DNA of 64,000 nt. Origin: Agelas oroides. Lineage: Eukaryota > Porifera > Demospongiae > Agelasida > Agelasidae. The stretch is taken from the NCBI GenBank assembly GCA_949130485.1, contig OX422188.1, positions 798,479 to 862,478 of the forward strand, given 5' to 3'. A program made the position numbers and the translations under genes. The notes beneath the pieces were generated by a model. It worked only from the letters and a program-made list of their open reading frames with translations, searched no databases and was not told where the DNA came from. Below are positions 33,951 through 48,300 of the stretch, piece after piece (position 1 is the first letter of the stretch; the number at the start of each line of letters is the position of its first letter).

Positions 33951-36900
33951 CTGCAGTTGGAAGGAGCAAGAAATAGGATGAGAGAGAGGGTGGGAGAGAT
34001 CAATAAACCGTAGTTTGTCTAACCAGTCATGGGGCTACACTTAGCCTCATTCCCAGGCTCTCTCCTCAAAAACGGGGGGAGGAGAGAGCCTGGGAACATT
34101 TGCGAGAAAAGCTGTCGACTTCCGGCGCGTCATCATTCATGTGATCAACGTAGGACGCTCCCACTTTAGTAATAATTGTCATGTGATTTAATAAGTTGTC
34201 ATGCAATATCGGTACTATACCTGGTAGCAGCGCAAGCTATTTACAATTTCGCTCCTCGTCTTCGAGGCATCCGCAGTTGTGTTGAGTTCCATGACGCACT
34301 TTGTATAATGTAAACTTGGAGCTGCAAAGTATGGTGAGCGAGTCGGTCCCGCAAACCAACTACAGCAAACTTTGATCTTGGACTCTCTGGACTTGTGCCT
34401 CTTCCACACATCTGAAAACTGTTTTTTTCACCAACCTTCGAGGTGTAGTCTACGCTTCTAAGTTAATTTTCAAGTTGACATATTTTTTTGGCTGAGTGGA
34501 CAAAATCTCACGTGTACACATGGTTTCGTTCTCCAATCTGATTGGTACCGCCAGAGCACGGCGGCGGAAGTCAACAAGATTTCCCGTGGATGTTACCAGG
34601 CTCTCTCCTCACCCCCGTTTATGAGGAGAGAGCCTGGGGACAAGGCTAGGGCTACACTCAAGTAACATGATGACCTAGATCCTGGGGCTACACTAAAGTC
34701 ACAGAGTGCTTTCTTGATGTGCCAAGTTAGTAGCATCAAGTTTGAACAAGCCAGTGAAATAATGCTATCTCATGCAAGGAATGAACACAAGCCAATAAAA
34801 TGATGCAAGCACTGATCAATGAAATAGGGCCATGTCATGCACGCCATGTTTGATAATGCTGACTCAGCAAACCAAGATCTAATACCTCATGTATGAGAGG
34901 GTGAGAGGCTAATGGTGACCTTCCACTAGTTCTAGACTACTTATACGACTAATCATGCGATCAAAAAGGCAAAGAGGGGACTTCCTACCATATCTTAATA
35001 TATACTTACCACACTCCCTCCTCTGCGGGTGTAGGAACTGGTCCCTTGGTGCCACAAGGTAGCTGTTTGCAAATGCATCCACCTCAGTCATGTTCATGAT
35101 GTTGGCAGTGTTGCCATTGCGGTACCGAAGAACTCCCTCAGTAGTGCCACATAGCCCACATGTCTCCCCAAGTGTACTTGTGGCTGAGATATTTACCTGT
35201 AGTACATAGCACACACTCAAATTTCTGATGGTAATGCTTACAGTGTACACAATTCATGATATTTTGGCAATAGTAGAAATGTTCTCTGTAATCCTGTGAA
35301 AATGACTTAAGTTGAACATGTTTGTAGCTATAGGTATAGCAATTCTGGAAGAAAAGGTTCTCAGGATTGGCTTGTGCTATGAGTGACCAACATACAATGT
35401 CTCAATGGCTGCTCTCTGCCAAATATCATGGGTCATCCAAAAATAATTGGCTCTATTAGCTACCTGCAGTTTTTAAAATTTTGTTCAAGTATTGGAAAAT
35501 TAAAAACACATGTAACTTTCATATCAACAAAGTTTCCAATGACCAACAGTGATCAATCGATAAAGCTCACTGAGAGCTTTCTTTCAGTGTATTGGTTTTG
35601 ATAATGGCTAGTGTTTGCGGTGTCTAAATATGTCCAATGGGGTCTATGCAATTTGTGTAACAGATATTCACCTGCACAACAGCACACATCAAATTTCATC
35701 AACCCTTGGGGTGGGGGAAGCATGCTTGAAATAGCTCAGTGTTTACGTACCTGGAAAGATGGATCTTGCCCGAATTGGTGGACAATGGTGACTCCCAAAT
35801 CTTGAAAATCAATAGTGGTCTTATTAGCCGTAGAATCACGTGTGACGGCAACATTGCCTTGGTAAACTATGGTGTTGCCACTCATGGAGATAACCTCGGT
35901 ATTACTGTCAACTGTGACAGTTCCATCTTCCTGGCTGACGAACATCCGGCCATTGTATGATGCTCCTATTCTGCCATTTTGTAATGTGTCTGCGAGAAAG
36001 TCCACAGTGATCCTAAAGTCAGGGCTTCCATCACATGGTGACACAATAACATGTTCACATGATCCGCGGAAATTGTAGTTCATGGAGCTTTGGAATGGAG
36101 ACACGATGAGAGGTTGCGTCACTGAACAGATGGTGACGTTGCTCACTGAGAGAGAGACAAGGAGCTGACTGTGAATTAGACAGTGCAGCTGTGCATGCTA
36201 AAGTTGACAGATGGTAACTACAAGGGTTTTCTGTACATTGTGTCACCTTGCGTGGGCGGATCAAAGAAGCCGCACGCACTTTAAGGAAGCAAGATCCCGC
36301 CTTGCCGTGAGAACCGTGCTTTAACATGTTTAACCAGGTGTGAAGGTGCTTTAACCAGGTGTGAAGCGTGCTTTAACTGGGTGTGAAAAGTACAATTAAC
36401 CCAGCATTGCTTGTACATGGACAGTACAGTATATATGAAACATAGCTATATGACACAGAATGCATGCACGAAGCAGCAAGACAAAAAGAAAAAAGCAGCT
36501 TGCGTACTCCTAGAACAGCGCTCAATCGAGGCATATTCAAATTTGTTCGTAGCGCTACACAGCGGACTTTCGAACACTTTTTCGTTTCAACTACTCTTTT
36601 CTAAGCCTCGCAGAGAGAGCAGCAACGCTTTAAATACGCTAGAACTGCACACATTATTACGCCTGACCTAGCTACTCACGCTTACATGCGGTGAGCTGCG
36701 TAAAAAAAGTGATTTTACCTCGTTTGAGCCATAAAACTTACAGTTCTTTATTTCTGCTTGCGTTCTTCGATTTACGGTGGCGGAATTTGTCATCGCTGAA
36801 AGCTGAACGGCCTAGCAGTGAGTAAATAACGCTACAGATTCAGCCATGGCAGCAACGCTCGATTTGAATTGTGAAGCCAGCTAAACACATTTGCATGACG

Positions 36901-39295
36901 TCACGCTTGGCAACAACCGTGTTGACGTCATTTGCTTAGCAACCGGTGACACAAAACACTTATATCACGCCTACTCGGGATGTATCCGGTTTAAATCGGG
37001 ATGTATCTGGTTTAAATCGCTTTGATTTACGATGGCAGAATTTCGCAGCGCCCGAGGGCGGAGCGATTTAAACCGGATACATCCCTCGTAGACGTGATAT
37101 AAGTATTACTTATACTATATGCAGTTGGCACTTTCTATACCTCACAAAAGAAACCCTGAATTAAAAAGTGCCTTCTATACATTTTGTTCAATAGTCAATC
37201 TAGCACTGAAATCAGGAGAGCTAGATGTACGTATGTATACTGTAAATTTAAGATAATACACTCTGCCATTTTGAACACTACTTTAAGTGTAAAGTGGGAA
37301 GAAGTTAAGGTGTTTACTGGAATACTCAATTTTACTCTCTGATTCAATAACTAGTTTAAGCAGATGCAAATGACACTATGCAAGATGTACCTGCGTCGTC
37401 ATCGATGATGGTGACATTAGCAACTTGCCTCATACCCCGCATAACCCTTCCTTCTGCAGGCCCGGACACTATTGGGTTAAAGTTCACCTGTGATGTGTGG
37501 AAATGGTGTGAGAGGTGGCAACGTTGAGAGTGAAGTGGGAGGGAGAAAGTGTGTGGAGTGAGATAATGGCATGTGTAAGGAGAGATGCGAGGTGAAGATG
37601 TGTGAAAGAGAATGCTTTAAGTGGATGAATTTTAGAGGGTCAAGGAAGGAGAAGGTGAGAGAGTGATGTCTGTACCCTGAAGGCCTCTGGTTGCTCAATA
37701 GTACTGTCGTCAACAAGTGACAGTGATGTGCAAGCAACACTGGCATTTGGAGCAAATGTGATGTTCCGAGGTTCAGCAATGAAGTCAGTCCCACCTGGGG
37801 AGGAGAGCAAAGTCATTTTTGTACTATCATTAAAGTGAGTTCTTTTTGTGCGACAAAATGTACATATCATTGCATGACCTACAGGTGAGCAGTAGTTCTT
37901 ATGATACTAGAGCTGCTGTGGTACCTCTGGCACATGAATGCTGTAGTGTCTTATAAAAGCTACACGTACGTGCTCACAAGATTTTTTGAATGGCCCTTGC
38001 ACATCTTAGGCTAGAACATGCACTTTTCTGTAGTCTTGTTCCCTTGGTCCTTGCATCTTAGGCTAGAGCACGCACTTGTTCCCTGGTCCTTGCCCCGCCC
38101 AGCTTCCCATCACTTGCAATACGAAAAGGGCCTTGTAAATTTTACCATGTGTGAGTGACGTCAGGGCAGAAATGATGGTAGAAAGGATATTATTGAGCGA
38201 AGACTCAGAACAGCAAGAAGAGTTTACTGCACGTACCCATCTATTGGGGAGCAACTGTCGTACATGCACAGTGCTGAGTGCATAGCTGAACACATGAACG
38301 TTGTCTTTTCGTTCTATATTACAATGACATCATTACTCACATGATAACTTACCAGGCCCTCCTGCTGTTTGTATTGCAAGTAACAGGAAGCTAGCTAGGC
38401 AAGAACCCGTGAAGAACCGTGAACGAGACTACTTCTGTGTGAACATAGCTCTTAGCCCTGCTATATCCCAAGCTACATCGTGCCATGAAATGTACTGGAA
38501 GCCCCTGAGACACCTCAGTATAGGTTGCTATAAGGGACACTCGCAATGAAGTCTGCCTTTGAGAGGTTCAACTGTACACCCTAGCTAGCCTCGTTCCCAG
38601 GCCTCCCCCATTTTTTGTTCTTTGGTTTGCGTTCTGTATAATGCACGGAAGCGGAAGAGCACGAAAAATGGGGAAGGCCTGGGAACACCTATCACGTGAA
38701 TGATGTCTGGTGGACGCGAGGTAGACGTAGGGGGGAAGGGGTCCACATTCAAATAACGTACTAGACTTCATCATCAAGCGCTCCAACGATAGCCAGGATC
38801 CCAGACGTTCATGAGATCGACAGTACTTGACTTCACCAGTAAGAAACTTGCTCTATGGTTTATTACACAAGAATTTGTAGTTGGGTACCGCCCCCCCTAT
38901 GTCCACCTCGCGTCCACCAGACATCATTCATGTGATAGGTGTTACCAGGCCTTCCCTGTTTTTTGCGCTTTTCCGCTTCTGTGTATTATACTGAACGCAA
39001 ACTGAAGAAATAAAAAGGGGAGGCCTGGGAACGAGGCTACACCCCAGCTACGTCATGCCAGCTACTTGGCAATTAAGAGACTGCATGTGAACACATCATA
39101 CCTGTTGCTGTGCCTTCGTCTTCTGTCACTTCCACCACAATAGGCTCATCCGTATCCTTGTCCTTTTCTAGACAGACGGTCACAGTACCGTTGTTCTCGT
39201 TCACTGTGACGTTGGCTGTCTGGAAGTCAATTACCAATACTGTGTGTGTGTGTGTGTATGTGTGCATGTGTGTGCGTGAGTGTGTGAGTGTGTGA

Positions 39296-39326
<31 letters not shown>

Positions 39327-42300
39327 TGCACGCGTGTGTGTGTGTGTGTGTGATGGCTAAATAAAACTGTAAATTCTGGAGAAGTTGGTAACAGATAACC
39401 TTCTCTTCATTTATGCAGAAGCCAACTGAGAAGCCACTGAAAGCACTAAATTCTATATGATACAAGACAATGATGCCACTTTCAAAGCTCCTGGGGAGTA
39501 TCAACATACCATCCTCATCGGTGATGATGACCATGGACTGTGGTATGCTCCCCTTGCGTACGAGTCCCACCTCGACATCAACAAACTCAAAGTCAACATT
39601 GAAACCCTCGTCATTCTCCAGGGCAACATTGTCATCTATGATTTCAATATCAATACACCTAGTTGAGCCAACAACACCAGTGGGGAAGGTAACCAGGCGG
39701 GGTGGGCCACTTCTGAAGTCCATACCGTCTGAGGGTGGTAGTGGTAGAGGAGGAGGAGGAGGGGGGGAGGAGGGGGAGGAGGAGGAGGGGGAGGAAAAGA
39801 AAGAGGAGGACATGAAGGAGAATGGATTCAGAAATCATCAAACTTTCTAAAACATACCTTGAGCATCCACAGGAGACTTTTCTGAAACCGTAACCGTGAC
39901 GTTCAAGTCTATCTTTGTCTCAATGTTGGATCGAAGGCACACAGTTACGGAGCCATTTGATTCTGGCACAGTGTACATATCTTCCACAAATTCTACTTCA
40001 ACAACTGTGTGTGTGTGTGGGTGGGTGGGTGTGAGGAGTTATATGTTAATTTCTCTCTTCCCATTTATCTACAATGGGGCCACTCATCCTCCCACTAACG
40101 TACCGTCATCATCAATGATGGTAACCCAAGACTCGGGTCCACTTTGCCCAACTCGTACAGTAAACATCTCGTTCCCCTCAAGGCCAATAGTGTCATTAGT
40201 GATGTCAAAACTGGTGCACACTCGAGTGGGAGTGGGGCTGGGTGGGAATGTGATGGTGCGGGTGGCAGGTGTGAAGTCCTCACCAGCTGGGTAGAAGGAA
40301 CACACAGAATTACAGTGGTGAGTGAGACTACTTATTTCTCTTGTATCAGAAGATGTGCAGAGAAAGGTGAAAGGTGAAAGGTGAAAGGTGAAATTGATCA
40401 GTTTTCACAGTACCTAGGTACAATGTAGTGTATGGTGCTTAGTTTTTCACAAATGGCCTTGTCAATATGCTGAGAATTGCACTCTTCAAAACAATAATTT
40501 TGGATACTTGGAGGGCAGTCCTTCACAAAAAACAGCATTTCACGTTATTCCCATGTACAAGGTATAGCTAAGCATATATCCAGACACTCAAAGCTTACAG
40601 CAGGAACTAGAGCTAGCCATTATCAGGGAAAGCTTTCAGTGAGTTCTCTCAACTTATCACCACTGGTTGTTGTGAACATCAATGATACAGACAGTGCAGT
40701 CATACGCAAAAATAGAACGTATAATTTATTATAGCACGACCCCCCCTCGATTCCTTAAAAAAGCAGGATGTCATTGGACGTTGTTTGGTACACATTGATC
40801 ACTCATAGCCAGTTCAGAGAATGAGCTGGTTTTAGAATACATTACCAGAGCCACTATGGTGAAAAGTGTGGGTGAAGCCACACAGCTGAACGAAGCAACC
40901 ATCATACAGTCTACTCACCAGTGGCAATATTTCCTGTCGTCTTCTGCACCGCAGTAACTTGTCGGATGAGTGGAGTAATGATGCCAGTGGTGGTGTTGAA
41001 GCAGACAGTGACAGTGCCATTGTCTTCAGGTACCTCGACATTAGGTACGCTGGGGACCACTGTTGCAACTATAGGAGAGAGGGAAAGAGAGGATGGAGAG
41101 AAGGGTTGGAGGGAGGCAGTAACATATGTATCATAGTCTCCTGAAAGAGCACCTACCCTCGAAAGGGCGTCTAACCCCTACTTTTGGCCCAAACTTCTGT
41201 ATAGGGTCAAAGTTTACTTTAATAACCCTGGAGCGAGCTTAATTTGTGTGACTAATAAAGCACACTCGTGGAGTGTTGAGAAGCACAGCCTCAAGCACTA
41301 TGCATATCTGAGGCAAAACACCAACAAAAATTTTCTCAAAGGTTGCATGTGGTCTGGATTTGAGCTTCAAAGTCTGGCATCTCTGTTATATGTGGCAGTC
41401 CCGGGTAGAAATCGAACATTATTCCGTTGCATATTTCAAGCATGTTACCATGTTCAAAGGACTAACTTCTGTTAAGGGTGGAACCAATACAAGCTGCGTA
41501 GATGCATGAATACCTGACACACCTACACAGCACATATGAGCCCCACCCTTAATGAAAGTTCTCCACTACAGTGCTTTGAAAGCATGATCAAAATATGCAA
41601 CAGAATAATGTTTGATTTCTACCTGGGACTGCCACATATGTTGGTCCAATAAGTTCTGCTGTCAACTCCAACAGAGTGATGAATTCGAGGGCATCGAGTT
41701 GATGTAAACATACAGGAGCACTCTTTCGATGTTATAAAACACTTGAAAGAGTGCCCAACTGCTTCTTTCGCAAGCTTGTAAGGTGTTCCGCCCATGGGTG
41801 CACTTTTGTGAGACTAGGGTATCATCAGTGATGATGATGATGCTGGTACCATATGCTATGGTGTAACATTCAAAGCTCCTGATTAAGAATAACATACCAT
41901 CGTCATCTTCGATGATGACCATGGACTGTGCCACTGTTCCCTTGCGTGCTCCCATCCCGTCCACAAACTCAAAGTCGACATTGAAACCCTCGTTATTCTC
42001 CTGGATAGTGTCGTTTATGATGTCAAACTGGGTACACCTAGTTGAGCCAGCAACACCACCGGGGAAGGTGAGGGAGCGAGGTGGACCACTGTTGTAGTCC
42101 ATACCATCTGAGGGTGAGAGGAGAGGAGGAGGAGGAGGACAAGAAGGAGAGGAAAGGGATTCAGGTATTTATGCAATCAACCACAGGAGGTATGTGGTAG
42201 CCAGCTACATACCTTCAGCTTCTGCAGGAGATTTGTTTGATGCTGTAACCATGATGATCAAGTCTCTCTTTGTCTCAATGTTGGATCGAAGGCACACAGT

Positions 42301-45300
42301 TACGGAGCCATTTGATTCTGGCACAGTGTACATATCTTCCACAAACTCTACTTCAACAACTGTGTGTGTGTGTGGGTGGGTGGGTGTGAGGAGTTATATG
42401 TTAATTTCTCTCTTCCCATTTATCTACAATGGGGCCACTCATCCTCCCACTAACGTACCGTCATCATCAATGATGGTAACCCAAGACTCGGGTCCACTTT
42501 GCCCAACTCGTACAGTAAACATCTCGTTCCCCTCAAGGCCAATAGTGTCATTAGTGATGTCAAAACTGGTGCACACTCGAGTGGGAGTGGGGCTGGGTGG
42601 GAATGTGATGGTGCGGGTGGCAGGTGTGAAGTCCTCACCAGCTGGGTAGAGGGAACACACATGACAGTGGTGAGACTGGTTTCCTGTCATAGTGGACAGA
42701 AGATGTGCACATCCTTCTGCAAGTCTACTAACCGGTGGCAATATTTCCTGTGGTCTTTTGCACTGCAGTAACTTGTCGGATAAGTGGAGTAGCGATGCCA
42801 GTGGTGGTGTTGAAGCAGACAGTGACAGTGCCATTGTCTTCAGGTACTTCAACATTAGGTACGTTGGGGACCACTGTTGCAACTATAGGAGAGAGGGAAA
42901 GAGGGGATGGAGAGAAGGGTTGGAGGGAGGGAGTGATGAAGTGGAGGGAGCATAGGAGAGGGGAAGGAAGAACAAGAAAGAACAGTTAATGCACAATAAG
43001 TGAAGCTATGCTGAGGCAGTATCGTAGTCTCGTGAGAGAGCTCCTACCCTTGAAAGGGCGTCTAACCCGTACTCTTGGCCCAAACTTCTGTATAGGGTCA
43101 AAGTTTACTTTAAATGACAGCCCACCCTGGAGCGAGCTTAATTTGTGTGACTAATAGAGTACACTCGAGGAGTGTTGAGAAGCACAGCCTCAAGCACTAT
43201 GCATATCTGAAGCAAAACATCAACAACAATAACAAAACTTTGTGTTATACTTTCTCAAAGGTTGCGTGCTGTCTGGATTTGAGCTGGCATCTCTGTTACA
43301 CGTTGGTCTAATAATTCTGCTGTCAATTCCAGCAGAGTGATGTATTTGAGGGCATCGAGTTGCTGTAAACATACAGGAGCACTTTTTCGACGTTACAGAG
43401 TGCCCAACTGCTTCTTTGGCAATCTTGTAAGGTGTTCTGCCCATGAGTGCTCTTTTGTGAGGGTATCATCAGTGATGCTGGTACCATATGCTAAGGTGTA
43501 ACAATCAAAGCTCCTGATGAAGAATAACATACCATCGTCATCGGTGATGATGACCATGGACTGTGCCACTGTTCCCTTGCGTGCTCCCATCCCGTCCACA
43601 AACTCAAAGTCGACATTGAAACCCTCGTTATTCTCCTGAATAGTGTCGTTTATGATGGTAAACTGGGTACACCTAGTTGAGCCAGCAACACCACCGGGGA
43701 AGGTGAGGGAGCGAGGTGGACCACTGTTGTAGTCCATACCATCTGAGGGTGAGAGGAGAGGAGGAGGAGGAGGAGGAAGAGGAGGAGGATTCACATTCAG
43801 GTATTTATGCAATCAACCACAGGAGGTATGTGGTAGCTAGCTACATACCTTCAGCTTCTGCAGGAGATTTGTCTGATGCTGTAACCATGATGACCAAGTC
43901 TCTCTTTGTCTCAATGTCGGATCGAAGGCACACAGTTACGGAGCCATTTGATTCTGGCACAGTGTACATATCTTCCACAAACTCCACTTCAACAACTGTA
44001 TGTGTGCGTGGATTGGAAAGTGCGTATGAAGGATATATACTAGCTGTTAAAAACCAGCATGATTACAATTTGCTGGCTTGCAGTTGTAGCATACCATCAT
44101 CATCCATAATCGTGACACAGGACTCTTCTCCAGTGAAGTTTACTCGTACAGTAAACATCTCGTTTCCCTCAAGACCAATTTGATCGTCAAGGATGTTAAA
44201 ACTGGTGCACACGCGGCCAGAGGTGGAGCTGATCGGGAATGTGACTGTGCGTGTTTCAGCCGTGAAGTCCTCGCCAGCTGGGTGGAGAGAACACACAAGA
44301 CGGAGGTGAGACTAGTTCACTATCATGGAAAGTGTGTCTTAATTCCATCTTCCTATGAGTGCTTTCTTTGTGTGCAGATTGAACATCACGAGTCTTATTC
44401 CCAGACCAGCAAACAGTGGTCTGGGAATGAAACATCACACAACATAGCTTACCAGTGGCGGCATTACCACCTGCTCTGGGCTTTTGCTCTGCTATTAACA
44501 CCACGGGTAGTGGTGTAGAAATTCCACGATTGACGTCGAGGCAGATAGTAACAGTGCCATTGTCTTCAGGAACCGTTACATTTGGCATCACAAAGTTCAC
44601 TGCTAACACTGTTGGAAGAAGGAAGGAAAAGAAAACAAGGAAGAAGAGTGGGAAGATGAAGGAACAGAAGAAGAGAAAGAGAAATTAAGAGGAGGAGGAG
44701 GAGGAGGAGGAGGAGGGGATGATGGTATAACTACACTAAAATAGAAAACTACTATCTTCGACTGATAACTATAACTAAATACTTTTTGGTAAGGGATCTT
44801 GGAGTTATAGTAATTGATAAAAATCAGGTAACTAAAACTAAACTATTTTCAGAATCTAAAAACAAACTACAACTAAGCTAAAAGTGTAAGCTTTTAACAG
44901 TAAAACAACACTGTTACAGAGAAGAACATTTAGCATAGATTGCTGGTCTGCCAGTGGAAGAAGAGGAGGAGAAACAAGAAGAGGTGGAAGAAGAGGAGTT
45001 GGAGGAGGGGAGGAAGGAGTAGGACTATAAAATCTGACGATTGTGCTGCGTACTTTCGTCATCCATGATTGTGACCATGGTCTGTGAGTTTGGTCCCTTG
45101 CGTACTCCTGTGTCATTCACAAAGCTAAAGTCCACATTGAAACTTTCAGGTTGCTCCTCGAGTTCATCGTTTATGATGTGAACCTGGATGCACTGTGTTG
45201 AGCCATTATTACCAGCAGGGAAGGTAACACTGCGAGGAGTTCCACTGTTGAAGTCCATACCATCTGTGGAGGGGGGGGGGGGGGGGGATAAGGAGGAGGA

Positions 45301-48300
45301 GGAGGAAGAGGAGGAGGGGGAGGGGGAAGGTGGAGGGGAGGGAGGAGGTGGAGGGGGGAGGAGGTGGAGGGGGAGGTGGAGGAGGAGGGGGAGGAGGTGG
45401 AGGAGGAGGGGGAGGAGGAGGAGGGGGAGGAGGAGGAAGAGGTGGAGGTGGAGGTGGAGGTGGAGGTGGAGGAGGAGGAGGAGGTGGAGGTGGAGGAGGA
45501 GGAGGAGGAGGAGGAGGAGGAGGAGGAGGAGGAGGAGGAGGTTAATATTCAAGAGTAAGGTGCATGACAGCAGTTTTGCTGCAAAGCAAGTACCTTGAGC
45601 GTCCACTGGCATCTTCTCTGAAACTGTAACTGTAACCTCCACATCTCTCTTAGACCCAATGTTGGATCGGAGGCACACAGTGCCATTATTTTCTTCTCGT
45701 ACAGTGTACATCGGCTCCACAAACTCCACTTCAACAACTGTATGTGTGTGTGTGTGTGAGGAGTCATATGTTAAGTTCTCTCTCCCCATTTTCCTAAAAT
45801 GGGGTCACTCATCCTCCCACTAACGTACCGTCATCATCAATGATGGTAACCCAAGACTCGGGTCCACTTTGCCCAACTCGTACAGTAAACATCTCGTTCC
45901 CCTCAAGGCCAATAGTGTCATTAGTGATGTCAAAACTGGTGCACATTTGGCTGGGAGTGGGGCTGGGTGGGAATGTGATGGTGCGGGTGGCAGTTGTGAA
46001 GTCCTCACCAGCTGGGTGGAGGGAACACACAGAACAGAGGTGAGAATACTTATTTCTCTTGTATCAGATATGTGCAGAGAAAGGTGAAAGGTGAAAGGTG
46101 AAAGGTGAAATTGATCAATTTTCACAGTACCTAGGTAGTGTATGGTGCTTAGTTTTTCACAAATGGCCTTGTCAATATGCTGAGAATTGCACTCTTAAAA
46201 ACAATAATTTTGGATACTTGGAGGGCAGTTCTTCACAAAAAACAGCATTTCACGTTATTCCCATGTACAAGGTATAGCTAAGCATATATCCAGACACTCA
46301 AAGCTTACAGCAGGAACTAGAGCTAGCCATTATCAGGGAAAGCTTTCAGTGAGTTCTCTCAACTTATCACCACTGGTTGTTGTGAACATCAATGATGCAG
46401 ACACTCCTCGATTCCTTGCAAACAGCAGCCATTGATTACTCATAGCCAGTTCAGAGAATGAGCTTGTTTTAGAATAGGAACCATTAGCACAGCCACGTCT
46501 ATAATGAAAAGTGTGGGTGAAGCCACAAAGCTGAACTATTCATTCAACATTTTTTACGAAGCACCATCATACAGTGTACTAACCAGTGGCAATATTTCCT
46601 GTGGTCTTCTGCACCGCAGTAACTTGTCGGATGAGTTGAGTAGCAATGCCAGTGGTGGTGTTGAAGCAGACAGTGACAGTGCCATTGTCTTCAGGTACCT
46701 CGACATTAGGTACGTTGGGGACCACTGTTGCAACTATAGGAGAGAGGGAAGAAATGAAGGAAGGGAGGAGGGAGAGAAAAGAGCGAAAAAGGGAGAAAGA
46801 AAGGAAGGAAGAGAGGAGGAATTCGAAGGAGGAGAAGATGGAGGAATGAAAGAGGAGAGGGAGGACGAGATCGAGGAAAGGCCGACAAGGGAGAGAGAAA
46901 CAAGAGTAAGACGCACAGATATATTGTGCGTATGTATGTAGACAATCGCTATTGTGGTCAGTACTTGCTTTCTCACCATCATCGTCAACAATAGTCACAG
47001 TTGACATTGTGCGGCCAGTTTGAACCCCAGTTGTTCCCGGCTGCAGCGTAAAGTCCACAGTAAACTGCTCATCTCCTTCACCAGCAATTGTGTCATTCAG
47101 GATTGGAACTGTCGTGCAGAGTTCGGTACTGTTAGCTGGGAAGACAAGAGGTACTGACCCAGCACTGAAGTCCTGGCCATCTGCATAGTCAGAGAGACAC
47201 AGTTATCAATACAATGCTGGAACAACCAGTAGGCTATGTACGCAAACATAGCTAGCCAACATGGAGTATGTGTTCATGTATGTACAATATCCAGATAATG
47301 ATACACGCTAAAAGATCCCAACCCAGGGCCAGGCCTAACTGCTTCTGGAGTAGCATTACAACAACTGCGTCATGTTGCACTAGTCTTGAGAGCCTGAGTA
47401 CTATATATACAACCAACCCCTTGCATCAGGTGAGGTAGACTCAAATGCTCGTCCAGTAAGAGAAATGTCTTGTGCAGTAGTTCCAGTCTTCATCAGACAT
47501 ACTGTCACAGTGCCATTGTCCTCCCTCACTCTGTAGTTATCACTGGTGAAGCCAATAGTGACAGCTGGGGGAGGGAGGGAGGAGAGGGGGAGGGAAGGAG
47601 GAGGAGGAGAGGGAGAAGAGGGAGGAGAGAGATTGGCAAAAATGGCAAAACAGCAAAACATGGTATGAAAATCCATGTAATATTTCACAAACTCCACAGC
47701 AACAAATTTCTCTCACTATCATCATCAACAATAGTCACAGAGGACATTGTGCGGCCAGTTTGAACCCCAGTTGTTCCCGGCTGCAGCGTAAAGTCCACAG
47801 TAAACTGCTCATCTCCTTCACCAGCAATTGTGTCATTCAGGATCGGAACTGACGTGCAGAGTTCGGTACTGTCAGCTGGGAAGACAAGAGGCACTGACCC
47901 AGCACTGAAATCCTGGCCATCTGCATAGTCAGAGAGACACAGTTATCAATACAATGCTGGAACAACCAGTAGGCTATGTACGCAAACATAGCTAGCCAAC
48001 ATGGAGTATGTGTTCATGTATGTACAATATCCAGATAATGATACACGCTAAAAAATCCCAACCAGGGCCAGGCCTAGCTGCTTCTGGAGTAGCATTACAA
48101 CAACTGCGTCACGTTGCACTAGTCTTGAGAGCCTGAGTACTATATATACAACCAACCCTTTGCATCAGGTGGGGTAGACTCAAATGCTCGTCCAGTAAGA
48201 GAAATGTCTTGTGCAGTAGTTCCACTCTTCATCAGACACACTGTCACAGTGCCATTGTCCTCCCTCACTCTGTAGTTATCACTGGTGAAGCCAATAGTGA

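Noticed and set aside
34909..34986. Extension of the VWD exon beyond 35010
   Set aside because: The readthrough passes a clear donor (GTAAGT) at 35009 and loses homology; the next exon joins in phase at 33950.
45188..45598. Poly-Gly/Glu/Arg frames on the + strand
   Set aside because: They come from the (GGAGGA)n tract and run antisense over real Calx-beta exons.
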